Source of the DNA: Marchantia polymorpha subsp. ruderalis
Taxonomy: Eukaryota > Streptophyta > Marchantiopsida > Marchantiales > Marchantiaceae
Reading direction: 5' to 3'
NCBI GenBank assembly: GCA_037833965.1
Contig: AP031357.1
Coordinates: forward strand, 16,140,001 to 16,204,000
Length of the DNA stretch: 64,000 bases
Part shown: piece after piece, positions 11,107-23,341 of the stretch
Layout: the number at the start of each line of letters is the position of its first letter
How positions within the stretch are numbered: position 1 is the stretch's first letter
Translations under genes and position numbers: made by a program
Notes under the pieces: generated by a model
What the model was told of the DNA's origin: nothing
The model's database searches: none
Seen by the model: only the letters and a program-made list of their open reading frames with translations

Positions 11107-12043
11107 ACTAAGATGCCCCTTAGGTCTATAAAGGTCGAAATGGAATAATCTATCAATCTTTCAGAAGGATTGGTTTGAACAGTAGTATTGTTATTGAGGA
11201 AAATATGGCACGAAGACCTGTCAATCTTATGGACGGAGAGCGTGCAGTCGTCATTCTCTGAAGACATACCTTAGCACCTCGGTGTGAGTCTATTTATGAG
11301 GTGGACTTATGTGCCTGACTTGCTCCGTTGTTTCGAGTCGTCACCCCCGGGTAGTGGACTAGGACCTCAGCACATACAGGGAAACAAGAGTGACGCTTGG
11401 CAGATAACGCTATGGATGGGCAATGTATTGCCAGTGGGTGAATTTTACACAGAGTTCCTCGTTTCTGTCATTGATCAGTTCTTCCCAACTCAGACGAAAA
11501 GATCCGCTAACCTGAAAGCCGATGAGGAAGTCGACCGAGGAACCATCTTCCCTCTCGTGGACCACTAAAAGGTGCATAAATCCTTGGGCCTTCGATGTAT
11601 CCACAAAAGTATCGTGCAAATTCTCATCAGAAAGCGCTTCTCTGACTGTAGAAGAGAAGGAAGCTTCGCTCTCAAGTTCGAATCTAGGCTTGTGATTTGA
11701 AACATAATTCCGATCCGTTGTGTTCACATCCTCATTTTGTAGGTCTCTACTCCGTTGTATTCGCATCCGCCATTCGAGACAGGAGATGTCTCATGTGATG
11801 CCTGTGCTCTCTGCGTGCCGGTTCTGCGTGAAGGTGAAACGAATGCTTTACTGCTAGAAACCTCATCCCCTTGTAAAGCACTCGGTCAGCTTGCACCAGG
11901 AGGAATGACCGATTGGGCAGGGCTGATGTCCGCATCTGGACAGAAGTGTAGATCCATATTGAGGAACTTGCCTTTCGCCTGTAGAGAACGGATCCGGTAG
12001 ATTATTCCATTTCGACCTTTATAGACCTAAGGGGCATCTTAGT
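11107..12043. mobile_element. 937-bp unit with perfect 46-bp inverted ends
   Basis: Positions 11107-11152 and 11998-12043 are exact reverse complements over 46 bases, and the match stops abruptly at both the inner and outer edges. Between them, open frames exist on both strands (11766-11410 minus, 118 codons; 11755-12000 plus, 81 codons), but neither is recognisable. No clear target-site duplication is seen beside the arms. It may be a non-autonomous terminal-inverted-repeat element, or a recent inverted duplication of a 46-bp segment. The perfect identity argues for a recent origin. Confidence 0.6.
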
Positions 12044-12049
12044 TCAGAC

Positions 12050-13890
12050 ATTAACAGCTATTGTAGCTGACTGCGTTCATCAACTCTTGCGTTCCAGGTA
12101 CTCTTTTTAGTTAAAAATGTCGTAAAGTTGGGTCTAAATTTGAACGTACGAGTTGCACAAAACAGTTTATTGTTTTCTTTTCTTGGTCAAGCTAACAGTG
12201 GGTTTGACGGATGTAAATGTGAATTCAAAGTAGAAAAGACCCCAATAAGTAGCAGATGGATGAAACCAAACAAATGAACACGGAGCTAGTCCTTCTAGAA
12301 TCATAATGGAAACAAAAAACTCACTTAACAAGATATGTTTTTACTATACAGTTAAGATGTTTTATTTATATTTTAACTATAATTTCAAATAACGTTTAAT
12401 TTTGAAATTGATGAGTGGTTTCATATACACTGCATTAGTTACAATGTTATTTATATAGCAATTGATAGACTTTGTTCAAACTAAAGTATAAAATAACTTT
12501 AAGATTATACATATCTGCCATACATATAAATATCTGATGAAGTTGATATCGATATATATTTCAAAGTTGATGTGGAAAAATACACATATTTTACCCGATT
12601 CGATTCACGGAGCGTGTTTGTAAGAAGTAATCTTCTAGATAAACAAAGATTTGATCTTTTTGCATACTTGGATAGCTGAATTGGGTATTGTCCCCGTCTA
12701 GGATCACATCTCATAGATGTATGTCAACATTTTACTTCGAACTTGTAACTCTACCCACACCATAACCGTCAACAGCTATCTATGCTCACCCCTGCTATTC
12801 AAATTGGGATCATGTATTTAAAAATTATGTAATGTGTATTATACTTTTACACCAAGTCTAGATTAGGATTTGACAAACAAAAGGTTAGTGTGTTCCTTGC
12901 ATTCAAGAAGTTTTACTTCAATTTGAAGCTAGATGTGAAGATACACAAAACCTAACATGCCACTCGCAAAATGATGTGGAATGTGGAGACTTCTTTTTGC
13001 TTCACCACAAGAAAATACTGAATTTAGCATTGATATTTCAATTCATTGAAAATGCTGAATTCATTGTTGCAATAATCTCATTTTTTTAATCAGTGATCTT
13101 GTATATCTCATACAGACTAAAATCAAGCTCAATACGAACATTGAGGTTGGAAAAAACTAAATTTTCAACCACATTGCCATGGATCTTAATTCTCCATCAA
13201 AAGAAGTGTCGATTCATCAATATGAAGCTTTTTTGTGATGATGTTAGTGCATCATCTTTCTTGTTATTAAAATTTGCCAAACCTTTTATATATAAGTCGA
13301 ATGCAAAACTGCACTTAGTTTGCTTTTGCCTTAATAACTAAGGCGTCGGAAACTCCATGTTACGGTTATGGTTCTTCATGACGACATCCAAATGTGTTGT
13401 TACAACATGGAGCACATCGAGCTTAATCATCTCTTGCACTAAGTATATGAAGAGGCAGTTTTAAGCTATGATGAAAATGAAGTCTTTGCTCTTTCCCACG
13501 GCATCATTATCACATTGTTGATAGCAAGTTTTCGATGCTTCAATAGTTAAAATCTGTTGAAGCATGTATGTAAGATGTAAGCTCTTTGAAATGTTCAAGA
13601 TCCAATGTTCACTTCTAAAATTATGTCAATTGATTGTTTCAAAAAGATCTATAAAATTGAGTCAACTTTCCCTAGTGCATTACTTTGCGCTAGTAGATTG
13701 ATCATCTCATTTAGCATTTCAAAAACACTAAGCAAGTAAATAATATAGTGAATTTCATCTTATTGCAATATCTTGTTTTAGCGTCTTTGACAACTTTGAT
13801 TGAAGATTTGACTTTCTAACATATGCGACTAAAGTCTTTCAGTCATCGTCGATGAGAGTGTATAGAGTTGACATGTTGGACTCATCAAGA
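12050..13890. other. AT-rich intergenic, no gene seen
   Basis: Strongly AT-rich with short frames only. No domain or RNA gene recognised. Confidence 0.65.
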
Positions 13891-13895
13891 TATTG

Positions 13896-14470
13896 CTAAA
13901 AAGGCTTGTTCTTCTTACGATTAATTTTTCTTCTAGTCTTGTTGAATATATAGATCACACAATCTACAATCTTATGATCAATGCATTCTAGCAAATCAAA
14001 CTTGCTTGAAATGTCATCTTCGTCAACTATGTTAGATACACAATCTGTCACAACAATAATTGTATCAAACAACAAATCCTTGATAACAAAAACGTCCAAA
14101 GCTTCCTTAAATCCATTTAAAATTATAACAACTATGTGGCTCTCATCTTGAATAGACTTCACACGCAATATTCTATCAAAAAAATCATATTCTTCTTGAT
14201 GTAATGCATCATGACAAATCTGTAAGCTAACTTCTTCATGATGAATGTTCATTAGATCAAGAATATGTGTCATAGATACATAAATATCAATGTGTTTTTA
14301 AGACAATTTGTTACTATAGCGTGCGCCTTCATTGCAAGAGCCTCTGTATTGAGTTTGGCGGTAATTGATCGACACAATAGATCATCAATCATGAGTCGTT
14401 TATTACTTGCAACAAATATATCATTGAGTTGAGTGAACAAATCTTTCTCGGTTATTGATTTAAATGGTTA
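13896..14470 (-). pseudogene. Unrecognised degraded coding remnant
   Basis: A minus-strand frame (14273-13896, 125 codons) is preceded in another frame by about 60 further open codons reading toward it (to about 14470), as if one coding sequence had been broken by a frameshift or stop near 14280. The predicted product is acidic to neutral with many Ile/Asp residues and a basic end. I do not recognise the family. Its position beside a hAT remnant suggests mobile-element debris. Confidence 0.3.
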
Positions 14471-14514
14471 GATGTCAATTGCAAAAAAGTTGATTGCTGC
14501 AAACGATCAAAGTC

Positions 14515-14628
14515 ATCTTCTATTTATCATATGTAGTGGGGATGCAATTTGTTGCAAATACATCCATTATTATCTTCTTTTTATCATGTGTAGTGGGGAT
14601 GCATTTTGTTGCAAACATATCCATTATT
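14515..14628 (+). repeat. Two-copy 57-bp tandem repeat
   Basis: A unit containing GTAGTGGGGATGCA is repeated with period 57 (14515-14571 and 14572-14628) with several point differences, so this is an older duplication. Frame is preserved because 57 is divisible by three. Confidence 0.85.
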
Positions 14629-15116
14629 ACACTCTTGGATCTTTCTACTGGAACACACTTATAATTCTTCATATGCTGGTTTTCTTGAACATGTAATATA
14701 TTTGGAGTTGATTCAAGCTGTTTACTTTCCATCCTTACTACAATTGCAAGTAAAATTGTAAAAGTTGATGTTTGGAAAATTCAAAAGTAATCTTTGGTGA
14801 AATCATGGAACGACTTAATTTGCGCAATATTCTCGCATTCAGATTAAGTATAGACTTGCTTTGATCTCACTGAACCCAAAACAAGTTTGGATTCACACTT
14901 CAATAAGCATTGATGGGCATGGACTCCTTAATCAATTGGAAGCTACTCCGATCCATACACCTAGAAACAATAACCACCCCTGTAACAACCATGAACAGTA
15001 ATGTAGAATTCATGGCCAATTAGAACCCATTGAAGGTATTGCTAGTCAATACATCAAGAATGATTGACATGGCAACTCATCACTCCACTGTGTACATGCT
15101 TGTCTCTCATAGGCAG

Positions 15117-17510
15117 GCCTTATAAAATTAGTCAAATGACTATTTTAACTAAATTTCCGGAATTTAGTCATTTTTTCAAAATGAAATTAGTCAAAGTAGT
15201 CATTTACTCTAAAAGTGCCATATTTTTATTGAAACCACCTAAAACACGCAAAATATGGTCAGTTTTGAGGGATATTCACTTTTGATGCAACATCTGACGA
15301 CACTAGAGAATGTATTTCAGTGAAAAATCAATCAAAGAACGACAAAAATCTTCCTTCTCCCTTTTAAGAACGGAGAAATCGGACTCAACACAGGAGGTAT
15401 TTAGAAATATTGAAGCAAGTCCGCCCGCGAATGAACAAAGGTTCCGATATTCGGAAGCGATGCTTTCAATGCCCCACGCTTCGGCAAAATTTGCAGTTAC
15501 ATGATCACATGAACAAGATAACAAAGACTTGAACCGAGGTTTTGTCTCACACCGTAAATTTTAGCGCGCGCTGTTGATAGCAAATCTCCTCAATTTTTTT
15601 GTCGTTCCTGGTGGCAGAAATCCAAGCGTGCTGGTGTTCAATCAATTCTCTCGATCGCATTTCTACAAATTCTAGATTAAGCGTGGGCAGGGTCTTGATC
15701 ACATAACCGCAATTGAATTCATCGCGCTCAGCTCGGACGTCCTGCAGATCAACGATCAGAGTGCTGAACATTTCAGCAACATTTTCAAGAATCTTATCGA
15801 TTTCTTCCGACCATAAACCCCTCATGAAGTGAAAGACGAACATGTCTTGGTCGGTCACAAATCCGTTGAGTTCATGTTTCAAATAGCTAAAGCCATTGCA
15901 TCGAATTACGTCTTCAACACGACGAGCCTGAGGATCCATCTCTACCACCTTCTCAGCAAACGCCAACTTGCGGATTCGCTTGATACATTCTTTGATCTCG
16001 AACGACTACTCGCCTAAAAGGGCATGTTTCTCTTGCAGTCGTTGAGCTGTATCATTGACGTCTATCACAATAACATTGACTACAGCCAGATATATCCAAA
16101 AGAAAGGCGAAGGTTCGCTTTTACGTCGTTCTCAGCTAAGCTCTTGATAATGCTCCAGAATTTTAGTTCGATGTTCAAGAAGATAAGATGAAACACGAGA
16201 AGTCGAAACCCAACGGGTTCCAAAGATCGCAAGTCGATTTCAGTCGGTCAATCAATGTCTTTTGTTGACGTAGATGCGAAATCATACTGGTTAATGCCGG
16301 ATAAAATTGGCCGTTATCAACTGTACGGAAGAGCTTTTGCATCACAAGGTCAATTTGGTGCAGAGCACACCAAATTCGGACAAATCCGGATAGCCCAGCA
16401 TTCGCAATACGAGTAACCAGCCCAAAAATATGGCCTGTCATGTTTGCAGCATTATCCGTTGAACATGTATTGAGCTTAGACTTCCAGTTAGTGCACAAAG
16501 CATTGAAAATTGTTTCAATCACGTTGAACATTGCAAAACCAGTATGGCTTCTAGAAAACGGAATTGCAATAAAATGTTAATTCAGAAGTTTGCCGTTGGA
16601 GCAAACCCGAACGCAAACGTCAATGTAAGAGGTCCTTTGACAGTCCGAGTCATCAACTGCAATTGCAAAGGCCTAGGCTTCAAACCTCAAGCAACGGCAC
16701 AAATCACGCAAACGTAGTTTGCCACGATCATGTCATTGCAATTGCATGGACACAACTGGTCACCATTTTTGCATCTTGAATTGCAAATGCTGCTTGAGGA
16801 AACGAAAGTACTCTTTCCACAATAAGTGGGGCCAACTGGTTTTGTTTCACCTGCTTCAATACGACCTTGTTCTTGTCGGAGTCTTTGTTTAGATGAAAGA
16901 GAAGGTCATTCGATCTAGAATGATCGCTACCAACATAGTACGAGTTCCAGAGGATTCTTCTGATAATAATGTGAACAATAACTTTGTCGAATATGAAGGT
17001 CAATTGTTCTGATTGGCTGTACAAATAAAAACGAATCGTCTATGTTGTCTTGGCAGTGACATTGAAGAAATACTTTTTCTCAGCATCTGAAAGGGACTAG
17101 TACTCAGCCCACTTCTGGTGATGCTGAAACTCGAGATGACTGCGATGTTATGAAAAGATGAACGAAAAGAACAATCCAACCAAACTGCGCTAATTTCTTC
17201 TCGCTACCAAATGCAACACAGAAACGGTAACGAACTCCTAACGCCTTCTGGAACATGATCGTAAAACTTTGCTATCATGGTTCATGAAAAGTATCGTAAC
17301 GGAACCGGATCTCTTCTCATTTTTGGAAAGAGGCTCAGTTCAACTGAGTTAGTTGCCATGGAATGGATAGACACCGAATTCCAGAGGTAGACTGCATGAA
17401 CAAATTCTGCCCGGTCCGTAGGTCACAAATATCGTCAAACACTACCAAGGACAAAATTTACGAATATTAGTTGTTTCAAAGTGAAATAGTCATCTATCTT
17501 TAGTTTAACT
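15117..17510 (-). mobile_element. Degraded hAT-family transposon
   Basis: Transposase pieces lie in order on the minus strand: 17024-16728 (N-terminal part), about 16680-16605 plus 16531-16175 (core, with STDNAANMTGH followed by IWCALHQIDLVMQKLF), 15966-15547, and 15524-15303 (C-terminal). The last piece ends in SCVESDFSVLKREKEDFCR, the hAT dimerisation region. Stops and frameshifts separate the pieces, so it cannot make an intact transposase. Both outer zones carry short repeats with TTTAACTA or TAGTCA motifs that may be decayed ends. I could not define exact ends or an 8-bp target duplication, so the limits are approximate. The family call is firm; the boundaries are inferred. Confidence 0.75.
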
Positions 17511-18860
17511 ATTTTTATTATATCGAGAACTTTGTCGATAAAAATAAACTTTCTCGACCCATAGGGTACTTTCCCGATGCCCGTGTTTTTCCCGTTTAGA
17601 CGTCCGACTCACACGACGTAAGTTTTAGATTACACTGCACAACCTTTGTCTGATCCAGTAGCGTATCAGATTCACAGACACAATCCTTATCTGGACCTTT
17701 GTCAATTGCCACATTCAAGTTTGGAGTGCTTCAGTGCGATCAAGATAAGGTGGTCACGAGTATCAGGACAGTAGCTAGACACACAAACTTTGGCGCTTTG
17801 TAATTCCGTGGGGCATTTCAAAGAGCGAAAATGGCACGTGTGGTTTTGCTGAAGTTCGGCAGGTTGCACGTTGCCCATCAGCTAACATAAACGAAAGGAG
17901 CGATTTCACCTCTCCCTGCAGAACGAGCAATTGACAAGCACACTGCACGTACACAACTGACATGACAACACACTGGACAATGATCAAGCCAACTTTTGAT
18001 ACCTGGGCCACTATGCTACTAGTAGGCTGTCACTCGCTGTTGCTCCGATCGACGCTTGTTAAGCTTGCCAGTGAGAAACGAACTAGCGGCAGTCCTGCTC
18101 AAAACTTGGACATTTAAAAAACAAAATACCATGAAGAAAAACCCGATAGTAGAGCGGTAGTAAGATCAATATTGGAGAAATGTTCTCAACTGCTTTGCAG
18201 AAGAGGAAGTGAGCAGATTTTATTACTTCGTCTGCATGCACTAGAAGCATGCGATCCTACGGGAAGAAGATTTGACCACTCCACAGACATTGATTCATAT
18301 GCAGAAGAGTAGTTGCTCTGAAGGAGAGTGCATGATATTTTCCAGGAGTAAGATGCTTCTGCGTCTTGGTCTTCGAGATTCAGCCCAACTGAAATCATTT
18401 TTGGAGCCACTCTGTACGATAGACAACGTCAACGTTACAACTGTTGTTAGCTTATTACTCTCGGATATAGCTTTAGCGACCTGCGACAGCCAGCAGCCAG
18501 TTGACCAGTTGACTCACTGAATGATTATGTGCATAGTAAAACAGGCAGCACACCGGGACAGAGGAAGATACCTGAGCAGCAGAAGATATCACATTCTCGT
18601 ATCAACCACTCGTCTACTCACGAATCATCATCCTGTGCCTGTTCACAGCGAATTTGGCGATAAATTATGCAATACAACAAACAACACTCTCTTATTTACT
18701 ACTCTTAACTCTTGCTGTAATTTGGATACCTTCAGAGAACCATTAGAAGACTGAGCAACATAATACGAAAGAACAAATATGCAACATTATATTTCTCCAA
18801 ATGTAATACATGGAACTAGATAGAGCTCTGATCGGGGTTTCAGTCTTAAGCAGGTCGTAG
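17511..18860. other. Intergenic between hAT remnant and FZR
   Basis: Short frames only, none recognised. The right part may hold the 3' UTR of the minus-strand FZR gene. Confidence 0.5.
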
Positions 18861-18867
18861 ATACTCA

Positions 18868-21800
18868 CTAGGAATGCATGTGCGTGGCTGCCCTCTTCAT
18901 TGCAACCTGTAGTATATGGTGGTTGAAGTCACCATGTCATCTGACCTAGGTTTACTTGTACACACTAGAGACTATAGACAAAGGCTACTATTGAGAGAGC
19001 GGAGGTACAAAGGAAGTACTCCTCTAAGTACGGGGAGCCTCGCTAGCTAGAAGGGTATGTACGAAAGACCAGGATCAGTTGAAATATATCTGCAAATATT
19101 GCTTGAAATTCTGCAAACTGCACCCCTACATAAGGGTATCAGCGTATGTGTGTTCTTCCAAGAGACCATACTCCAGTGTCACGAACCGTACTCTGCAATT
19201 AAAATATTTGCATTTGTCTCAGTTTCCACAAATATTTACACGAGGCACACCACGCACAAATGGCGGTAGAATTTTCCAGCTGAAATCACTCTCAATGACA
19301 AATTCAATCATTCGAGGACAAACCTGCGATTTAGGAGATGGAAAGACATTCCAAAAGCGTAAAGTCTCATCTCCAGCTCCAGTAACGATAGTCTGCACAG
19401 GTACGTCCCGAAGTAGGGAAAACGCCAAATTTATATAGGAAAGTTTGTAGAACACTCACTCGACTTGTTCAACGACTTTTCTTTGGAAATGAAGAACGGA
19501 GATATGTACACTACTCAGCCAGAGAAGCAGATAAACTTCCTGACATACCTGTCCATCAGGAGATATAGCAAGATAAAGTACTCTCATAGTGTGACCCGTC
19601 AATGTAGCAAGCTGCAATACAGACGAGGACCAGTCGCTTCAGTAAAGATGAATGTGTAACACCTATCCAACAAAATCCACATAGATGTTGATATGCATTG
19701 TTTTGTAAGTGTGCTACTGTTGGGCAGAAAATCTAGATTACATCTCAGAAGACCGTCAATATATGTGTATAGATGAAGTTGTAAATGAAAACAAGCATCA
19801 CATTTTGACAAACTCAGAGTGGAGTGAGAGCTAGACAACTGCCGTACCTTGGACATTGCTGGATAGCGCCACACAATTATTTGATTTTGCGAGTAACCAT
19901 GAGTACTGACAAGCTCGTTGACGTTTTTCGACCATACCAGGTTGCAGACCTGCAGTTAGAAAAAAGTAGAAAATATAATTATCAGCTTTTCCTTATTTTC
20001 GAACTCTTTTTTCCTCCGATCGATGCTCATTAGGAGCATTAGAAGTGAGAATCGATCGGAGCTAAAAAGAGTTTGACAGTGAATGCAACCTTTTTTCTAG
20101 ACCTTGGGAAGAGCTTCTACTGAAAATTTGCATTTACTGTGAGTACTTTGAGCAGCATAATTTTCACCAAGAGCACTCGCTTTCGCATGAAAAGGGATGT
20201 CCATCACACCTGACTGCCAGTATCGTAACAATTGAGAGCTGTGCTTGTTGCGGTATTCCAAAAGCGTATGCATCGGTCAGCCGTTCCACCTCCAGATGCT
20301 AGTAATCCGTGCTGGTGTGGGGACCAAGCAATTGCCTTAACTGCAGCTGTGTGCTCACTGAACTTCAAGAAGGGTTGTGATGACTGCTGATTCCACACAA
20401 ATAACTGCAGGACGAATAACGGATTTCTATCAGTACATGACTATGGGAGATGACATGCATCAACGAGGTACTGTAGAGTACAGAGCATAACCTCCCAATA
20501 GTGTCACCTCGTGTGAGTGACATCCTCCCATTAGTGACATCGAATTCGAGAACCATTGAACTGTGACTAGTAAATCTGCCCAATAATAGCAGTACGTCAC
20601 TAAATGGCAATAGTGACATGATACTATCCAATAATGACAGTTCCAAGTGTAATCTTGGAGGTACAATTCTTATCATGATCACAATACAGAACCTTGAGAA
20701 AGTGTAATGTGGCATACGTTTATTTAAACGTCTATCTCAACAGTTCACTCTATCCAGGCTTCAGCAAAGTACTTCGCTACAGATAATATCGTCGAATTTT
20801 AGTGCATGTATCCGTATTTAAACGCAATAATTACGCCAACGTTAATTATCGTGAACAATACAAAATAACAAATGAAGGTGATCTTGAAGCCAAACAACGC
20901 ACTTATAAAATGTTCTAGGACTGATGTAACGTCCGATAAAAAGGCTGCACACTTTATTTTGGTGAGTGACACCTCCCAATAGTGAAGTTCAACCCTGAAA
21001 CCAATGTATGTCACTGTTGGGAGGTTTCTATTCCGTACTCTAAAAAGGAGTACAGCATTGGCTGTACTTATGATGCCTGATGGAATTGCGGAGGGGTCAT
21101 AATAACGACCTACTTCCTAGAACATAATTCACATTATGCTTGAGGCCAAAGGGCGAACCTGACCTGATTATCGTTACCTCCAGACGCAAGCTCACGATCG
21201 TCATAAGACCACTTCAAACCACAGACCTGCAAGTTAACAAGAGTTAATGTTGTACCATTACCAAGTTCTATGAACTTGCGTCAGAAGACCACTTCAATCC
21301 ACAGCCCTGCGACTTTAAACAAATTCTACACCACAGGTAACTTTGTTCCTCATCAAAGTCAATCTTTCATCAATGCAACGTATTTACACATGGCTCATGG
21401 CTCCACACTGTACCTGAACTCAGACATTCTCATCATATTCTGTCGAACTAAGAAGTAACCAACGCATCCTAGTTCTTGAATTGATCCATATTTGTTTCTT
21501 AAGCTTGACTATTTTCCCAACTCAAGGTCTACGCGAGCTAGAACAACTCTATAGCCCAAACGCGTCCTGCTGTGATGTTTGTTGAAGTGTCCTTTTACCT
21601 CAGACTTGTGGCCCACAAGTTTGCTGACAAAATCTTCTTGAACGCGGACGTCGCGCTGCAGGATGTTCCGATCTCGACTCCCAGATGACAGAATATGCGA
21701 ACTCCAAGCAAGAGTCCCAACTCTAGTTCGATGACCGGCCATAGTCCTCACCTTTCTACAGCGTTGAGCATCCCAAATCTGCAAGATGAATCATAGCAAT

Positions 21801-23341
21801 CGTCCATTGAAACCATAGTAAGTAATTATTATCACTCGCCATACCCAAGATGATTCCACCGAAACATAACTCTCGCTTACTTTTAGAAAACCCTTGTCAT
21901 GCCAAAACGGTGCTATGATTAAGACCAAAAGCAGCTGAAAGGTGTTGAAAAGCCCTCGCACCTGCACTTCACCTAGATTGGTCCCCACGGCAAGGTACGT
22001 CCCTCTTTGAGTCCAACCGACTGAGCAAACTATGTCAGTTGGAGTGAAATCGCATAATTTTGTGACCTGACACAAGGAGATTCAGTGACTACATTAGTCA
22101 AAACACTGAAGGAAAGATGTGAGATTCTCCTTACATAGGCATCAAGAAAGCTAACGATGCACTAGATACATACGGAGCCAAAATTTAGGGGTTCCGGACA
22201 CTCCTGGAAAAGCATGCGATTAATCAGGAAACATGTGAGTAACTGTAAATTAGCTTGAAAAATTTTTTAAACAGAAGACAAAACCGCTTACCTTACTAGT
22301 ACAAGCACTCCACAAGTAGACGCAAGTTCCTAATCCTACGGCCAACACATTATGCGATGACCAATCCACGAGATTCAAGTAGAAATCGTCTTGCAAAGCG
22401 GGCGCGTCCAACACCTGCAACGCCATTCTCTCGTCATATTCTCAACATATAATCCAAATCCAGTTCATAATTAAAGCTACCAGTCGCGCATGTAGGTCAT
22501 TCTCACAAATTCAATGCACGGAATCTTCGTTCGTTGCGAACTGCCTTCTGCTAAAACATTGCTTCTCCTACAGCTGGTGCAATTCACGCTAAACATGCAA
22601 CTCATAATCACGAACATAAGGTTTTTCGCATTAAATCCTAAACTAAAAGCTCGACAAGACCAACTACCGTAGTGGAACACACCTAAGTCAATTTTGCCTT
22701 ATCCACTACACTTTCCATTTGGAACTTACTTTGTAAGGAGAACGGGCGATTTTGCGTGGAGCCTTTCTAGGACTTGTGACAACCCCAGTGAGGGCACCGT
22801 CAGCTCCAATCGGGGAGAGAGAATAAGGCGATTCGGGCCTTGAATTCGGGCCCCCTGCTCTGTGATCTGTTTTAAATCTAAATAAATTTCTAGTCGGACT
22901 CATGGGAGACCTGATAGGCTCCCGTGAAGTCAAGCCCATTGATTTCTCTGGAGTAGCTGGAGACAGTGAACCAGCTTCTGCTCCAAAAAGTTCTGTTCTC
23001 AGCAACAATGAATACGCAGCTGCTCCATCTTCTCTGTTATCACTATTATGAGCAGGATGAAGTCCAGAAGGTGACCTGTCCAGCAGGGCGTAGTTTGTAA
23101 GGTTGGAACTAGAACGACTAGGAATAAAACGATCACTATAAGAGGTACGCGTTGGTGATGGACCAACAGTGCTAGAGTTACCAAGTGCCTGCTTCATTGG
23201 AGATCCAGGTCCCAGCCTGGACATTCTCATTGTGGTGTCCAACCTGAGGGAGTCCAACGACATGCCTGCTGGCAGGTTGAGGGGACCTCTAAACGAAGGC
23301 ATGCCTCCCCCATTATTTTCTACACCTTCTTCGGCGTCCAT
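18868..23341 (-). CDS. FZR: APC/C activator FZR/CCS52 (CDH1-type WD40 protein)
   Basis: Co-activator that brings substrates to the anaphase-promoting complex; in plants it drives cyclin destruction, mitotic exit and endoreduplication. Exons on the minus strand: 23341-22730, 22414-22292, 22066-21962, 21778-21599, 21226-21164, 20404-20210, 19949-19848, 19611-19549, 19392-19324, all in phase. A tentative last exon is 18906-18868, giving about 516 aa. The C-box DRFIPSR is at residues 70-76, and the CCS52-type motif [11 protein letters not shown] at about 110-120. The region after residue 204 forms the seven-bladed WD40 propeller, with blocks such as [55 protein letters not shown] and [16 protein letters not shown] dipeptides in the N-terminal arm fit CDK control. 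The intron at 20405-21163 carries a MITE, and a pseudo-exon lies just upstream of exon 5. The usual C-terminal Ile-Arg tail is not seen in the tentative last exon, so that exon is uncertain. Confidence 0.93.
20002..20073. repeat. Imperfect hairpin in an FZR intron
   Basis: Arms built on AACTCTTTTTT..CCGATCGAT and its complement pair over about 22 positions, with small bulges, around a 28-base loop that itself contains a short ATGCTC/GAGCAT inverted repeat. It lies in the intron between FZR exons 6 and 7. Confidence 0.75.
20481..21035. mobile_element. Pogo-like MITE in an FZR intron
   Basis: A 555-bp unit bounded by TA on both sides (20479-20480 and 21036-21037), with inverted ends CAGAGCATAACCTCCCAA and CGGAATAGAAACCTCCCAA. 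The interior has repeated CCAATAGTGACA-like blocks. A second copy with the same ends and interior lies at 53719-54429. TA target duplication and AACCTC-type ends are typical of plant pogo/Lemi-type MITEs (Tc1/mariner superfamily). It fills most of the 759-bp intron between FZR exons 5 and 6. No transposase frame is present. Confidence 0.82.
21276..21306 (-). pseudogene. Duplicated fragment of FZR exon 5
   Basis: Read on the minus strand, a CAG acceptor is followed by codons for [10 protein letters not shown] and soon a stop. This mirrors the true exon 5 start [10 protein letters not shown] at 21226. The duplicated piece includes the acceptor site and lies about 80-90 bases upstream (in gene direction) of the real exon. 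If spliced in, it would end the protein early. Confidence 0.7.

Noticed and set aside
20799-21014. Similar hydrophobic peptides encoded in both pogo-like MITE copies (here and at 53993-54238), as if a conserved membrane protein
   Set aside because: The likeness follows from DNA homology of the two non-autonomous copies. The frames are short, lack a start context and carry no transposase motif.
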